DNA from: Natranaerobius trueperi
Lineage (GTDB): Bacteria > Bacillota > Natranaerobiia > Natranaerobiales > Natranaerobiaceae
Assembly: GCF_002216005.1 (NCBI RefSeq)
Contig: NZ_NIQC01000009.1
Coordinates: 19,149 to 83,148, forward strand
DNA: 64,000 bases
Direction: 5' to 3'
Shown: in pieces, positions 19,175 through 28,162 of the stretch
How positions within the stretch are numbered: position 1 is the stretch's first letter
How the letters are laid out: every line of letters begins with the position of its first letter
Translations under genes and position numbers: made by a program
Notes under the pieces: model-generated
What the model saw: only the letters and a program-made list of their open reading frames with translations
Told to the model about the DNA's origin: nothing
Database searches by the model: none

Positions 19175-19996
19175 TCATTGCCTACCCAAATTATCGAAAA
19201 ATGTTAAAATAGAAGACCTTTTTATAATTCTACTTAACGAATAAAACTCTGTCAAAATATGTAGTGCAATGAAAACTGTCAATAACACCAGTTTTTGTTG
19301 AAAAGGTAATATAATTACAGCAAACCCACCGAAAAAAGATCCAATACCATTTGCTCCTGCATCTCCCATCATGTATTCCTCTTTTAAGTCACCTTTCAAG
19401 TAATATGTCAGCATAATAATAGCTGGATATATGATTAATATACTAGTTTCTAAAGTAAATAAAGAAATAAGTATTCCAAATAACAAAGCTCCTTTAGTTG
19501 CTCTACCAGGTTTTACATCTAATGAATTGATACTATTTGCAGATAGAGCTATTAGAAGCGTATCTAATAAAATAATATTTTCAAACCCTTTGTTTAGTAC
19601 TATTGAAAATGTTCCCCCTATAAGTATACCAAAAGATGCTTTTATAAATCCTATAGTAATTTGACCTTGAAATATAAATGAATATATATGGCCAATTATC
19701 CCTTTCCTTCGTTCTATATTCAGATCATCTATAAAACCTAAAATTGTAAATATGCTCATTATTGAAAATAAAGAAATAACTTGAGTATATTGTCTATCAA
19801 CCATTACAAAATAAATAAGAATTGATGGTAAATATATGAAAGGAAATACAACTCCCATAGCTATAGGTATTTCATTATTACGATAATTTTTTGCAGTTAT
19901 ATTAGCTTTTTGAAAGGTTGTTTTAAAAACTTTTATCAAATTATATGACAAACCAATTACTATAGCAGTAAAACCTACAAGAGACCATACTATCAC
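19175..19996 (-). CDS. MraY-like polyprenyl-phosphate sugar-1-phosphate transferase
   Basis: A 273-residue multi-pass membrane protein of glycosyltransferase family 4. The metal motif FIDDLN lies at residues 89-93. [16 protein letters not shown] near residue 155 and [15 protein letters not shown] near residue 210 are the other family motifs. It is shorter than true MraY. It follows steA, steB and a GT2 enzyme, so a cell-envelope polymer role is likely, with unknown sugar. The start is GTG at 19996 behind GGAGG. Confidence 0.75.
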   Translation of the reverse strand: MIVWSLVGFTAIVIGLSYNLIKVFKTTFQKANITAKNYRNNEIPIAMGVVFPFIYLPSILIYFVMVDRQYTQVISLFSIMSIFTILGFIDDLNIERRKGIIGHIYSFIFQGQITIGFIKASFGILIGGTFSIVLNKGFENIILLDTLLIALSANSINSLDVKPGRATKGALLFGILISLFTLETSILIIYPAIIMLTYYLKGDLKEEYMMGDAGANGIGSFFGGFAVIILPFQQKLVLLTVFIALHILTEFYSLSRIIKRSSILTFFDNLGRQ

Positions 19997-20010
19997 ACTT
20001 ATCCTCCTAT

Positions 20011-20697
20011 TCAGAGTGAATCAATTTTCTTATTTATAATTGTTTTTAATATGTGAACAAATTGTTTTCCCCTATGTAAAAAACCAAAAAAATCTTTGCC
20101 GGTTACCCTATGATCCATTTGTACTTCGACTTCTTTTATTTCCTTTTGTAATTTAATTGCTTCAATAGTACTTCCTACTTCTATCCCAAACTTACTATCA
20201 CACTCTTTTTCAATTATCTTTTTTGCTGTATCTTTACTTAACACTCGTTGGCCTGAAAGAGCTGTGTTCACTTTCTTACCAGTTACGTGTTGTATTCCCC
20301 ACTTAGCTAAACATTTTACAAGACCAAACCCTCCGTTGTTACTTTTAGGAAATTTAGCAATAGTAATATCCGTTTCACCTCTAGTAACAGGGTTTATTAA
20401 ATAACTAATTTGTTGTGCTGTTTCTCCTAAGTCAGCATCAACAAAAGCAACTATATCAAAGTTTGCTTTATCAACCCCTATGCTTAAGGCTCTTCCTTTT
20501 CCTCTATTATTAGTTAATTTAATACATTTAACATCCATAGCTCTAGCTTTGTTTACCGTATTGTCTAGTGACCCATCATCAACAACAATAATCTCACCTA
20601 CTTTAGAGATGTGATTTAGTGCCCTTATAGTATTTTGAATAGTGTCTTCTTCATTATAAGCTGGTATAATAACAGATATTTTATCTATTTTTTTCAT
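20011..20697 (-). CDS. Family 2 glycosyltransferase
   Basis: A 228-residue GT-A fold enzyme. The N-terminus reads VSVIIPAYNEE-like (ISVIIPAYNEEDT), with VVDDGSLDNT near residue 40 and the metal-binding DAD motif in VDADLGET near residue 88. There is no membrane segment, so it acts at the cytoplasmic face. The ATG at 20697 has GGGAG 8 bases upstream. It overlaps the steB-like gene and precedes the MraY-like transferase, so the two may act in one envelope pathway. Confidence 0.8.
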   Translation of the reverse strand: MKKIDKISVIIPAYNEEDTIQNTIRALNHISKVGEIIVVDDGSLDNTVNKARAMDVKCIKLTNNRGKGRALSIGVDKANFDIVAFVDADLGETAQQISYLINPVTRGETDITIAKFPKSNNGGFGLVKCLAKWGIQHVTGKKVNTALSGQRVLSKDTAKKIIEKECDSKFGIEVGSTIEAIKLQKEIKEVEVQMDHRVTGKDFFGFLHRGKQFVHILKTIINKKIDSL

Positions 20698-21136
20698 CTT
20701 CATTACTCCCTATAATCACAACAATTTCAGTTGAGTTTACTGTTAAGACATCGTCATCTAATTTAAAATTATCATTTAAAGGTAACATTTCCAAATCATC
20801 TATACCAATACTTCGTAACTTACTTTCAAGTAAAGAAGACTCATCTCTCATTAAAATATACACTTCTTGTTCTGCAATCAAATCGTTATAGGTTGAAACC
20901 ATAACTTCTTGAGTATGTTTAATTTCATCGATTTCATTTTTTAAACTTTTATTTTCTTCTAGTAAATCTTGCTTTTCTTCTGTCACCATTTCAAAATGTT
21001 GTTCTAATCTATCTATAATTTCTTCTTGTTGTTTTACCAACACATCTTCACCCATAGTCATCCCCATTAATATGCCGATTCCTAGGCTACAAAATAAAGC
21101 TACAATAGTAATTACATAATGATTTATTTTAAACAT
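20681..21136 (-). CDS. Short SteB / copper-transporter-family (MctB-like) protein
   Basis: A 151-residue protein with one N-terminal membrane helix (about 7-27) and a long charged coiled coil (about 33-90). The start resembles the SteB/DUF3186 family partner of SteA. Full family members are about twice this length, and the C-terminal globular part is missing here. It is 15 bases downstream of steA, so a pair acting at division or envelope sites is likely. Confidence 0.6.
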   Translation of the reverse strand: MFKINHYVITIVALFCSLGIGILMGMTMGEDVLVKQQEEIIDRLEQHFEMVTEEKQDLLEENKSLKNEIDEIKHTQEVMVSTYNDLIAEQEVYILMRDESSLLESKLRSIGIDDLEMLPLNDNFKLDDDVLTVNSTEIVVIIGSNEDEKNR

Positions 21137-21151
21137 TTAATTCCTCCCTAA

Positions 21152-22303
21152 TTAAAACAACAATCGCAGATACAGATAAATAAGTCTAAAAAAGTGTGCT
21201 ACAACAGGTGACAATGAAGCTAGTATAATTACTGGTATTATTGCTGCAAATAAAATCATTCCTAATGCATGTATTCTAACACGTGGCCGATATAACTGAC
21301 TTACACCTTTAGCATCTACTAACTTTTCTCCTACCTTTAGTCGTGCTAAAAAAGTACTTGCCATCCCTTTTCTACCTTTTTCTAGAAAATCTATTACATG
21401 AGTGTGTGTACCCAAAGCGATTAATAATCTAGCATTTAACTGAAAAGCTGTTAGTAGGGCAACATCTTCACTAGTACCTGGTGCCGGTATATTATAATAT
21501 TTTAAACCTAAATCTTGTAGTCGGTCTCCTCCTGGGGCTTCTCCATTTGGATAAGCATGGACCAACAAATATTTTGCCTTTTTTAAGGCACGGTCACTGA
21601 CACTATCCATATCCCCTAAAATAACATCTGGAATAAACCCACGATCTAGTAAAGCATCTCCACCTCCGTCTACACCGATTAAAATTGGATTTTCTTGATT
21701 AATATATTCTGATATAGTTTTAAGGTCACTCTGATAATCTTTTCCTCTAACAACTATTACACAGTGCTTATTATTTATTAGTTCATACATATCACCTGGT
21801 AAATCACTAAGCTCTAGATTTTTAAACATTAATTCTTTCTCTGGAATAACATAATTAAAAGTATTTTCGACAAACTCTTTTAATCTATTTTCAAAATTTT
21901 CTTCAGCTTTTCTCTCTAAATTTTCTAAAGTCTTTTTTGTTATTAACCTTCCTTCTGTAATCTTTTTTTCATTATGATAAACTTTGTTGTCAGCAATTGT
22001 TAGATAACAATTACTTTTATTCTCCAAAAACTGTCGAAGTTTCTCTCCCTCTACCTTATCAATTAGAGGTATATTCTCCCTTAGTAATACTCGGGGGCCT
22101 TGGTTTGGATAGAAACCTGTCATACTGTCCTCTATATTAATAACAGCTGTTATCCCAGCCTCAACTAAAGATTCTGCGGCAATTTCATCTAAATTTTCAT
22201 GGGCAATTACCGCAATGTCTCCTTGTTTTAACTCTGCCACCAAATTTTTCGTTTTAAAGTCTAATTTAGCTGGTCCTTTTAGCTTGTTTTTTAATGTGAT
22301 CAC
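21152..22303 (-). CDS. SteA-like protein with thiamine pyrophosphokinase-like domain
   Basis: A 383-residue protein of the SteA family, which in actinobacteria works with SteB in cell separation. A thiamine-pyrophosphokinase-like region around residues 205-260 includes GVDGGGDAL and DVILGDMDSVSD. C-terminal hydrophobic residues (about 350-382) form membrane segments. The start is GTG at 22303 behind GGGGGG. It heads the steA, steB, GT2, MraY-like group next to spo0A. Confidence 0.75.
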   Translation of the reverse strand: MITLKNKLKGPAKLDFKTKNLVAELKQGDIAVIAHENLDEIAAESLVEAGITAVINIEDSMTGFYPNQGPRVLLRENIPLIDKVEGEKLRQFLENKSNCYLTIADNKVYHNEKKITEGRLITKKTLENLERKAEENFENRLKEFVENTFNYVIPEKELMFKNLELSDLPGDMYELINNKHCVIVVRGKDYQSDLKTISEYINQENPILIGVDGGGDALLDRGFIPDVILGDMDSVSDRALKKAKYLLVHAYPNGEAPGGDRLQDLGLKYYNIPAPGTSEDVALLTAFQLNARLLIALGTHTHVIDFLEKGRKGMASTFLARLKVGEKLVDAKGVSQLYRPRVRIHALGMILFAAIIPVIILASLSPVVAHFFRLIYLYLRLLF

Positions 22304-22390
22304 TACGATCCCCCCGAATTATTTCTAGGCATTTTTATTATGCCTTAATTTAACCACAACTATGAAAAACCGTTCAGTTTTTATAACTCA

Positions 22391-22417
22391 ATAAAAAAAG
22401 AGGCTTTTTAAGCCTCT
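22391..22417 (-). terminator. Original spo0A terminator (distal copy, keeps its T-run)
   Basis: On the minus strand the hairpin AGAGGCTTAAAAAGCCTCT is followed by seven T. It lies after the insertion element. It is the left half of a 19-bp duplication; the other copy follows the spo0A stop. Confidence 0.88.
22399..22417. repeat. Left 19-bp target duplication of the insertion element
   Basis: AGAGGCTTTTTAAGCCTCT, identical to 23951-23969. It is a palindrome, so the target was the terminator hairpin itself. Confidence 0.88.
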
Positions 22418-23868
22418 CAGATTGTAGACAAATGGCCTTCTAATTTACTATTAGGAGGCCGCCATTTGTTATCTGATGTTGGCTTTATTTTGCCTAAAAA
22501 ATAAAAAAACGAACTGCCCTTCTTCTTTTTCCAGGACCAGTTCGCTAACTTTTTCAGATTCATTGCAGCAAAAGCAAGCATCGCTTGCGCTGCCACTTTA
22601 CTCTTCCCACGAAGTGTGGTCCATCGCAAACCATGCTTCTCTTTTAAATCACCAAATACTCTTTCAATTGACTCTTTACGCTTTTCATAAATTTGTTTGT
22701 TGTAATGTGTGTGTCTTAGATGTTCTGCTTCATCTAAAGAATCTTGCCATATATGTCTAGATATTACTTTTTGGTTTTTTTGACTTTGAGTACACTTATC
22801 TATATCAGGACAACTTTGACATACTTTAGGATCAGAGACATACTCCCTGTAACCTTCTCTATTAGTAGTGCGATAATGTAATATATGTTCATGTGGACAA
22901 ATATAGCAATCATAGTACTCATCGTACACATACTCATGTTTTCTAAAGTATCCTTTTGGAGTTTGAGGACGTTTATAAGGCATCACAGGATGAACATCTT
23001 CTTCTAATAGAAAGTTCGCAATCGCAGGTGTTTTGTAACCGGCATCCACTGCTACTGTCTCGGGCTTTTTAACTAGTTCTTTAATCTTGTTAAACACATC
23101 AAAAAACACTTGACTGTCATGTACATTTGCGGCTTCTACAATACTACATAATACAAAACCATTCTTGTCGCAAGCAGTATGCCAGTTGTAAGCAAATAAT
23201 CGTTCGCGCTCGTTCTTAACAAAGTAACCACTTTCCGGATCTGTTGTGCTTATTCTACCCTCCCGAAACTCAGTTTTGTTTCGGGAGGGTAGGGGCTTTT
23301 TTCCGGATTTCTCTCGATCTATGTTTACTTCTTCATCTAATTTTTCTTGATATGCTCTCGTTTCGGTGCTTTTTAATGAATTTCTTTTTATTTGCATTTG
23401 CTTTTACATGAGTTGAGTCAATGAATACTTCTGAAGGATCTACAAACCCTCGATCTACGGATTCTTTTAAAATACGATAAAATATTTGCTCAAAAACGTC
23501 TGTGTCTCTAAACCTACGTTCATAGTTCTTTCCAAATGTTGAAAAGTGGGGTACCGGGTCATATAAACCTAAACCTAAAAACCAACGGTACGCTACATTG
23601 GTTTCAATCTCTTTTATGGTCTGTCTCATAGACCTTATCCCAAACAGATATCGAGTTAACACCATTTTTATATTAAAACCACTGGATCTATGCTTGGACG
23701 ACCTGTATCTTTAGAATAATAATCTTCAACTAAATCATAGATGAAATCAAAATCAATAGTTTCATCTACTTTTCTCACTAAGTGATCTTTAGGCACCAAA
23801 TCGTCCAGCATTACTATTTCTGCTGCTTTACGTTTTTCTCTTTCTTGCTTGTTTAGCACCTTTATCAC
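22417..23868 (-). pseudogene. Frameshifted IS1182-type transposase
   Basis: Three reading-frame pieces of one DDE transposase: 23868-23668, 23665-23333 and 23397-22417. The first break lies after DPVVLI, where an extra TA creates a TAA stop; the second is in an A-rich stretch around KKKFIKK. Catalytic residues survive across the pieces: FIDSTHVKANAN (first Asp), VAVDAGYKTP (second Asp) and SIERVFGDLKEKHG (Glu). A C4-type zinc region with CPHEH and CQSCPDIDKCTQ is typical of this group. Read straight through it is not functional. The last codons and stop lie within the left-end hairpin. Confidence 0.85.
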
Positions 23869-23950
23869 CTCGGATTATTTTTTCCGAAATTACTATTCTA
23901 CAAAAAAAGCTTGTCGACCTGCCTATTTAATAGACTTTGTCGACAAGCTG
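22418..23950 (-). mobile_element. Insertion sequence, IS1182 type, 1533 bp, inserted in the spo0A terminator
   Basis: The ends form 15-bp inverted repeats with 13 matches: CAGATTGTAGACAAA at the left and CAGCTTGTCGACAAA (complement) at the right. They are flanked by identical 19-bp direct repeats. Each end also has its own hairpin (ACAAATGGC/GCCATTTGT at 22428-22469, and an 11-bp perfect repeat at 23908-23949). It encodes a frameshifted transposase in the same direction as spo0A. Confidence 0.88.
23908..23949 (-). terminator. Terminator-like hairpin at the upstream end of the insertion element
   Basis: AGCTTGTCGAC and GTCGACAAGCT pair as a perfect 11-bp stem (loop 20 bases) and are followed on the minus strand by seven T. 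It would stop read-through from spo0A into the transposase. Confidence 0.7.
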
Positions 23951-23969
23951 AGAGGCTTTTTAAGCCTCT
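23951..23969. repeat. Right 19-bp target duplication (spo0A-proximal hairpin without T-run)
   Basis: AGAGGCTTTTTAAGCCTCT, identical to 22399-22417. It begins 7 bases after the spo0A stop. On the minus strand it runs directly into the element end CAGCTTG, so this copy has lost its T-run. Confidence 0.88.
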
Positions 23970-23976
23970 CTTAAAA

Positions 23977-24810
23977 CTATAAACTAACACTTTTTTTATT
24001 TTTTAATCTCAACTTGTCAGCAACAATAGCTATAAATTCAGAATTCGTTGGTTTTCCTTTTTCTGTATTGATAGTATACCCAAACAAGTTTTTAATTGTT
24101 TCTATATCATTTCTATTCCATGCAACTTCAATAGCATGTCTAATTGCTCTTTCTACTCTACTAGGAGTAGTTTCAAAAGATTCAGCTATTTTAGGGTATA
24201 ATATTTTAGTTACAGAACTTAATAAATCAGGTTCCTCAATAACCATCATTATAGCTTGCCTTAAATATAAATATCCCTTAATATGAGCTGGAACTCCTAA
24301 TTCATGAATAATTTCAGTTATTTCACTTTCTAAATCAAGTTTATTATCTTCTGTTTCTTCATGTTTTTTATTACCTTCATTATACTCTATTATATCTGCT
24401 TTTCCCTCATCTAAATTCATTTCTGATTTAAATTCAAATCCATTATATAATTGCTTAATCCTATCAGCCAAAATATCCATACTAAAAGGCTTTAAAATAT
24501 AGTAATCTGCTCCTAAATTAACTGCTTTTTGTGTTATTTTCTCATGTCCAAAAGCTGTTAGCATAATAGTTCTAGGTTTAATTTTTTTAGCGTTCTCTTG
24601 TTGAAGATATTCCAAAACACCTATTCCATCTAGAACTGGCATAATAATATCTAATAACATTACATCAGGCTTTGATTGTTCAATACATTCAATAGCTTCT
24701 TCTCCATTATAAGCTACATCGACAACATTAAACTCTTCATGTTCTACTAAATAATCCTGTAAAATTTCGCAGAATTCTTTATTATCATCTACGATCAACA
24801 CATTAATCAT
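23977..24810 (-). CDS. spo0A: Sporulation master regulator Spo0A
   Basis: Response regulator of 277 residues that starts sporulation when phosphorylated. The receiver domain (about 1-120) has the acidic pocket D8-D9, the phospho-acceptor D54 in VMLLDIIMP, and K108 in ILKPFSMD. The C-terminal effector domain (about 165-270) has the conserved [15 protein letters not shown] recognition region and [10 protein letters not shown]. The start is ATG at 24810 behind AGGAGG. It follows spoIVB, the normal order in spore formers. Confidence 0.97.
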   Translation of the reverse strand: MINVLIVDDNKEFCEILQDYLVEHEEFNVVDVAYNGEEAIECIEQSKPDVMLLDIIMPVLDGIGVLEYLQQENAKKIKPRTIMLTAFGHEKITQKAVNLGADYYILKPFSMDILADRIKQLYNGFEFKSEMNLDEGKADIIEYNEGNKKHEETEDNKLDLESEITEIIHELGVPAHIKGYLYLRQAIMMVIEEPDLLSSVTKILYPKIAESFETTPSRVERAIRHAIEVAWNRNDIETIKNLFGYTINTEKGKPTNSEFIAIVADKLRLKNKKSVSL

Positions 24811-24884
24811 TAACCTACCTCCTTTTAATAAAGCAAATTATTCTATAATAAACAAATTCCTAAGTTGGAAATTACTCACAGATG

Positions 24885-24895
24885 ATTTCGACAAA
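24885..24895 (-). promoter_or_regulatory. 0A box upstream of spo0A
   Basis: The minus strand reads TTTGTCGAAAT, containing the full 0A-box core TGTCGAA. It lies about 75 bases upstream of the spo0A start and suggests autoregulation by Spo0A~P. Confidence 0.75.
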
Positions 24896-24922
24896 GTCAG
24901 TAATTTCTCCTTCTAAAACTGC

Positions 24923-24960
24923 TAAAAAATTAGCATCGAATGTTGACACCATTCGATGCT
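24923..24960 (-). terminator. Rho-independent terminator after spoIVB
   Basis: On the minus strand AGCATCGAATG and CATTCGATGCT form a perfect 11-bp stem with a 7-base loop, followed by AATTTTTT. It separates spoIVB from spo0A, which therefore has its own promoter in 24811-24922. Confidence 0.9.
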
Positions 24961-25000
24961 ATTGTTATGATTATTTGTTAGAAATTAAACTTTTTTGTCA

Positions 25001-26296
25001 TTATCGCTCTGCCTCATATAACATCCATTCCAGAAATATACCATATCCCTTAGTTGGTTCGTTTACAAACACATGTGTTACTGCCCCAACAATTCTATCT
25101 TCTTGTATAATTGGGCTTCCACTCATTCCTTGAATAATACCCCCAGTTTCTTCTTTTAATTCTTCATCAGTTACTTCTATAACCATACCTTTACCACTTG
25201 CAGAGTTTTGTGGCATCAGCCTTTTAATTTCAATATCAAATCTTTCAACTTTGTCATCTTCTAAAACTGTCAAAATTTCAGCTTCTCCTTCATCTACATG
25301 ATCAATTAAACCTATAGATTTTTTGTTTACAGAAGTAGTATCTACTTGTTCATCTTCTATTTGACCAAAAATCCCAAAATCCGTATTTTTTTCTACTTTT
25401 CCGTATGGTTGATCTTCTTCAACAAATACTCCTCTTTTTTGTCCTGGTTTTCCGCTTTTTCCCTCTTCTATATCAACTATTCTTGCATTTACAATTCTAC
25501 CGTCTCTAAAAGATCCATCTCTATTTGTAAAATCAGATACTGAATGACCTAGAGCACCAAATGTATTGTTTTTTTTATCTATATAAGTTAACGTGCCTAC
25601 ACCTAAAGAAGAGTCAGCTAAATATAGGCCTATACTCTTTTTTTGAAGTTCATTACAGTATCTAGATTCAACAGTTGTTTTTTTAAATTCATTGTTTCTC
25701 CTTACTGTAATATTAATAGATGAACTTTCCTCTAAAGTATTTTCTAGAATTTTAGACGTTTTATCTATGTCTCGGATTTTTTGACCGTCAACTTTTACTA
25801 TACTATCTCCGGCTTTTATTCCCGCCTCTTTAGCCGGCGAAAGTTCACCATTTTGGGTTTGTAGAAAATAATGATCAGTAACTATCACTTCACCAGCTCC
25901 TGATCTGATTCCAATAGATTCTCCACCTGGAATAAGATCCCTATCAGGAACGATGTTTACTTCCATCGATCTTAGGGGAACATAACCAAAAAGACGAAAT
26001 TCTACAGTTACTTCTCCTATATCTTTGGGTTCAATTTTTAACGGTTTTCCTAAATTAACTTCAACCAAATCTTCAGCAAGTGTTTCGTTTCCATTTAATG
26101 ACAAAACTTGCTCGTTTTGACCACTTGTGACATATATCTTTATAGGCAAGCTGGGCTGTATTTCGTAATGATCATTCTCTAAAATCCTTATCTCATCTGG
26201 TATATTTGCATAATTTTGTACCGGACTACTGAAACCAATAAATAATATGGTTAACGCTAAGCATATTCCTGTTAGTTTTCGTTTATTAGATTTCAA
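25001..26296 (-). CDS. spoIVB: SpoIVB serine peptidase
   Basis: Forespore-secreted S55 peptidase that signals to the mother cell to activate pro-SigmaK processing. It is 431 residues. There is an N-terminal signal anchor (about 8-30), a PDZ domain (about 120-200) with GIKAGDSIVKVDG, and the peptidase domain with a catalytic GHS histidine (GALGHSVSDF, near 255) and the serine motif GMSGSP at 390-395. The start is ATG at 26296. In Bacillus it is transcribed by SigmaG; I could not fix a promoter confidently in 26297-26434. Confidence 0.95.
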   Translation of the reverse strand: MKSNKRKLTGICLALTILFIGFSSPVQNYANIPDEIRILENDHYEIQPSLPIKIYVTSGQNEQVLSLNGNETLAEDLVEVNLGKPLKIEPKDIGEVTVEFRLFGYVPLRSMEVNIVPDRDLIPGGESIGIRSGAGEVIVTDHYFLQTQNGELSPAKEAGIKAGDSIVKVDGQKIRDIDKTSKILENTLEESSSINITVRRNNEFKKTTVESRYCNELQKKSIGLYLADSSLGVGTLTYIDKKNNTFGALGHSVSDFTNRDGSFRDGRIVNARIVDIEEGKSGKPGQKRGVFVEEDQPYGKVEKNTDFGIFGQIEDEQVDTTSVNKKSIGLIDHVDEGEAEILTVLEDDKVERFDIEIKRLMPQNSASGKGMVIEVTDEELKEETGGIIQGMSGSPIIQEDRIVGAVTHVFVNEPTKGYGIFLEWMLYEAER

Positions 26297-26434
26297 TTGC
26301 CAACACTCCTAGTTTAATTTTTCACCTCCCCACCAACATCTTAACTGTTTTGGGTCATTTTTAAATTTCCCCTGCTAAGTATGTCTCATACGGTTTCAAA
26401 TCCAGGGAATAAACTGAATTCAATGCTAGGATTA

Positions 26435-26463
26435 ACAAAAAAAACACCATTTTATAAATGGTG
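26435..26463 (-). terminator. Rho-independent terminator after recN
   Basis: CACCAT and ATGGTG arms (stem at 26445-26463) are followed on the minus strand by eight T. The stem begins within one base of the recN stop codon. Confidence 0.85.
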
Positions 26464-28149
26464 CTAATTTGAACCAAATATCATATTTTTTGCATGTTTT
26501 ATTGATGTTTCTGATGGCTTATCACCATCTATAATTTTGGCAATTTCATTGATCTTTTGGTTTTCATCTAATTCTTCTAAAACAGTAAAAGTTCTACCAT
26601 CCAATTCTTTTTTAGTTAACTTAAGGTGTTTATCTGCCTTACTTGCTACTTGAGGTAAATGAGTAACACATAAAACTTGATTGATATCAGATAATTGTTT
26701 TAGTTTATCAGCAACTTTTTGTGCAGCATCGCCACTAATGCCTGTATCAATTTCATCAAAAATCATAGTACCTATATTATCAATTTCTGAAAAAACAGAT
26801 TTTAAAGCTAGCATTATCCGTGATAATTCACCACCAGATGCAACCTTATTTAAAGGTTTTAAAGGTTCACCAGGATTTGGACTTATTTGAAATTCGAGCT
26901 TGTCCATACCTTTTGTAGTTATTTCATCCAATTCAAATATTTTAACTGCAAATTGAATTTTCCCCATAGCTAGTTCAGATAAATGTTTTTGGATAAGTTG
27001 TTCTAATCGTTCTTTAGAATCATACCGCATTTCTCTTAATTGCTCAGAGAGCTCTATAATTTTACGTTTTATTTTATCTCTTTTTTGCTGTAACTCAGAT
27101 CTTTTATCTTCAGCTCTTTCTAAGTATTCAAGCTCAGCAGTTATTTTATTAAAATAATGATTAATTTCAACAACACTATTACCATACTTTCTTTTTAATT
27201 CATTGTAAATACTTAAACGTTCTTCTACTTCTTGTAATTCTATTGGATTAATATCTATAGCTTCTAGATAATCACTAACTTCACGGCTTATTTCTTCAAG
27301 TTGTATCATCGAATTTTCTAATTGTTTATTAATATTATTTAAATTATCATCTACATCCACCACAGAAGAAAGTTTATCTAATATTAACCCCAGTGAATCA
27401 ATAACCGAAGATTGATAGTCATCTCCTGCATACAGTCTTTGATACGAGTACCCTACAGCTTCTCGTAATCGTTCAACATTAATAAGTTTTTTCCGTAAAT
27501 CAGTAAGTTCTTCTTCTTCTTTCACAGTAAGATTGGCGTCTTCTATCTCTTGTTTTTGATAAGCTAATAATTCTAGTTTACGTGCTCGCTCTTTAGGGTC
27601 TTCTACTAAATTATCTAATTCCGTTTGTACATTTTCAAATTTATCATATAAATTTGAAATTTCTTTTCGCACAGAAAGTATGGTATGTCCACCAAAAGCA
27701 TCTAGAAGATCTAAATGTTTATCTGTACTGAGTAATGATTGATGTTCATGTTGTCCATGCATATCTACTAATTGCTTACCCAAAACCTTAAACTTTGAAA
27801 GTGTCACTACATGATCGTTAATTTTGCATATACTCTTATTTAGAGAAATTTCCCTTGTTAGGATCAGGCTATCATCATCTTCTTTAGGTAAGTTCCATTC
27901 ATCTAGAAGTTGAGTTATGATTTTTTTTTTATAAAAAGAAGGTTTGAAAACACCTTGTACTGTAGCTTTATTACATCCTGTTCTTATAAAACTACTTGAG
28001 GCTCGCTCACCTAAAATTAAGCCTAATGCATCTAAAATTATGGTTTTACCTGCACCTGTTTCACCTGTTAAAATATTTAATTTAGAACAAGGTTCTAATA
28101 CTAGATGTTCAATTAAAGCAAAATTCTTGATATCCAGATGGACTAACAT
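26464..28149 (-). CDS. recN: DNA repair protein RecN
   Basis: SMC-like ATPase acting early in double-strand-break repair. It is 561 residues. Walker A GETGAGKT lies at about residues 29-36, long coiled coils at about 150-370, the ABC signature region VASGGELSRIMLALK near 430 and Walker B MIFDEIDTGISG near 460. The start is ATG at 28149 with GGAGGG. The order tlyA, nadK, recN, spoIVB, spo0A is the standard spore-former arrangement. Confidence 0.96.
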   Translation of the reverse strand: MLVHLDIKNFALIEHLVLEPCSKLNILTGETGAGKTIILDALGLILGERASSSFIRTGCNKATVQGVFKPSFYKKKIITQLLDEWNLPKEDDDSLILTREISLNKSICKINDHVVTLSKFKVLGKQLVDMHGQHEHQSLLSTDKHLDLLDAFGGHTILSVRKEISNLYDKFENVQTELDNLVEDPKERARKLELLAYQKQEIEDANLTVKEEEELTDLRKKLINVERLREAVGYSYQRLYAGDDYQSSVIDSLGLILDKLSSVVDVDDNLNNINKQLENSMIQLEEISREVSDYLEAIDINPIELQEVEERLSIYNELKRKYGNSVVEINHYFNKITAELEYLERAEDKRSELQQKRDKIKRKIIELSEQLREMRYDSKERLEQLIQKHLSELAMGKIQFAVKIFELDEITTKGMDKLEFQISPNPGEPLKPLNKVASGGELSRIMLALKSVFSEIDNIGTMIFDEIDTGISGDAAQKVADKLKQLSDINQVLCVTHLPQVASKADKHLKLTKKELDGRTFTVLEELDENQKINEIAKIIDGDKPSETSIKHAKNMIFGSN

Positions 28150-28162
28150 CAGGAACCCTCCT

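Noticed and set aside
24840..24866. Possible SigmaH promoter (AGGAATT ... GAAT) before spo0A
   Set aside because: Both boxes resemble the consensus but the spacing is about three to four bases too short.
26380..26420. Possible SigmaG promoter (CATACTT) before spoIVB
   Set aside because: The -10 is fair, but no matching -35 at 17-18 bases was found.
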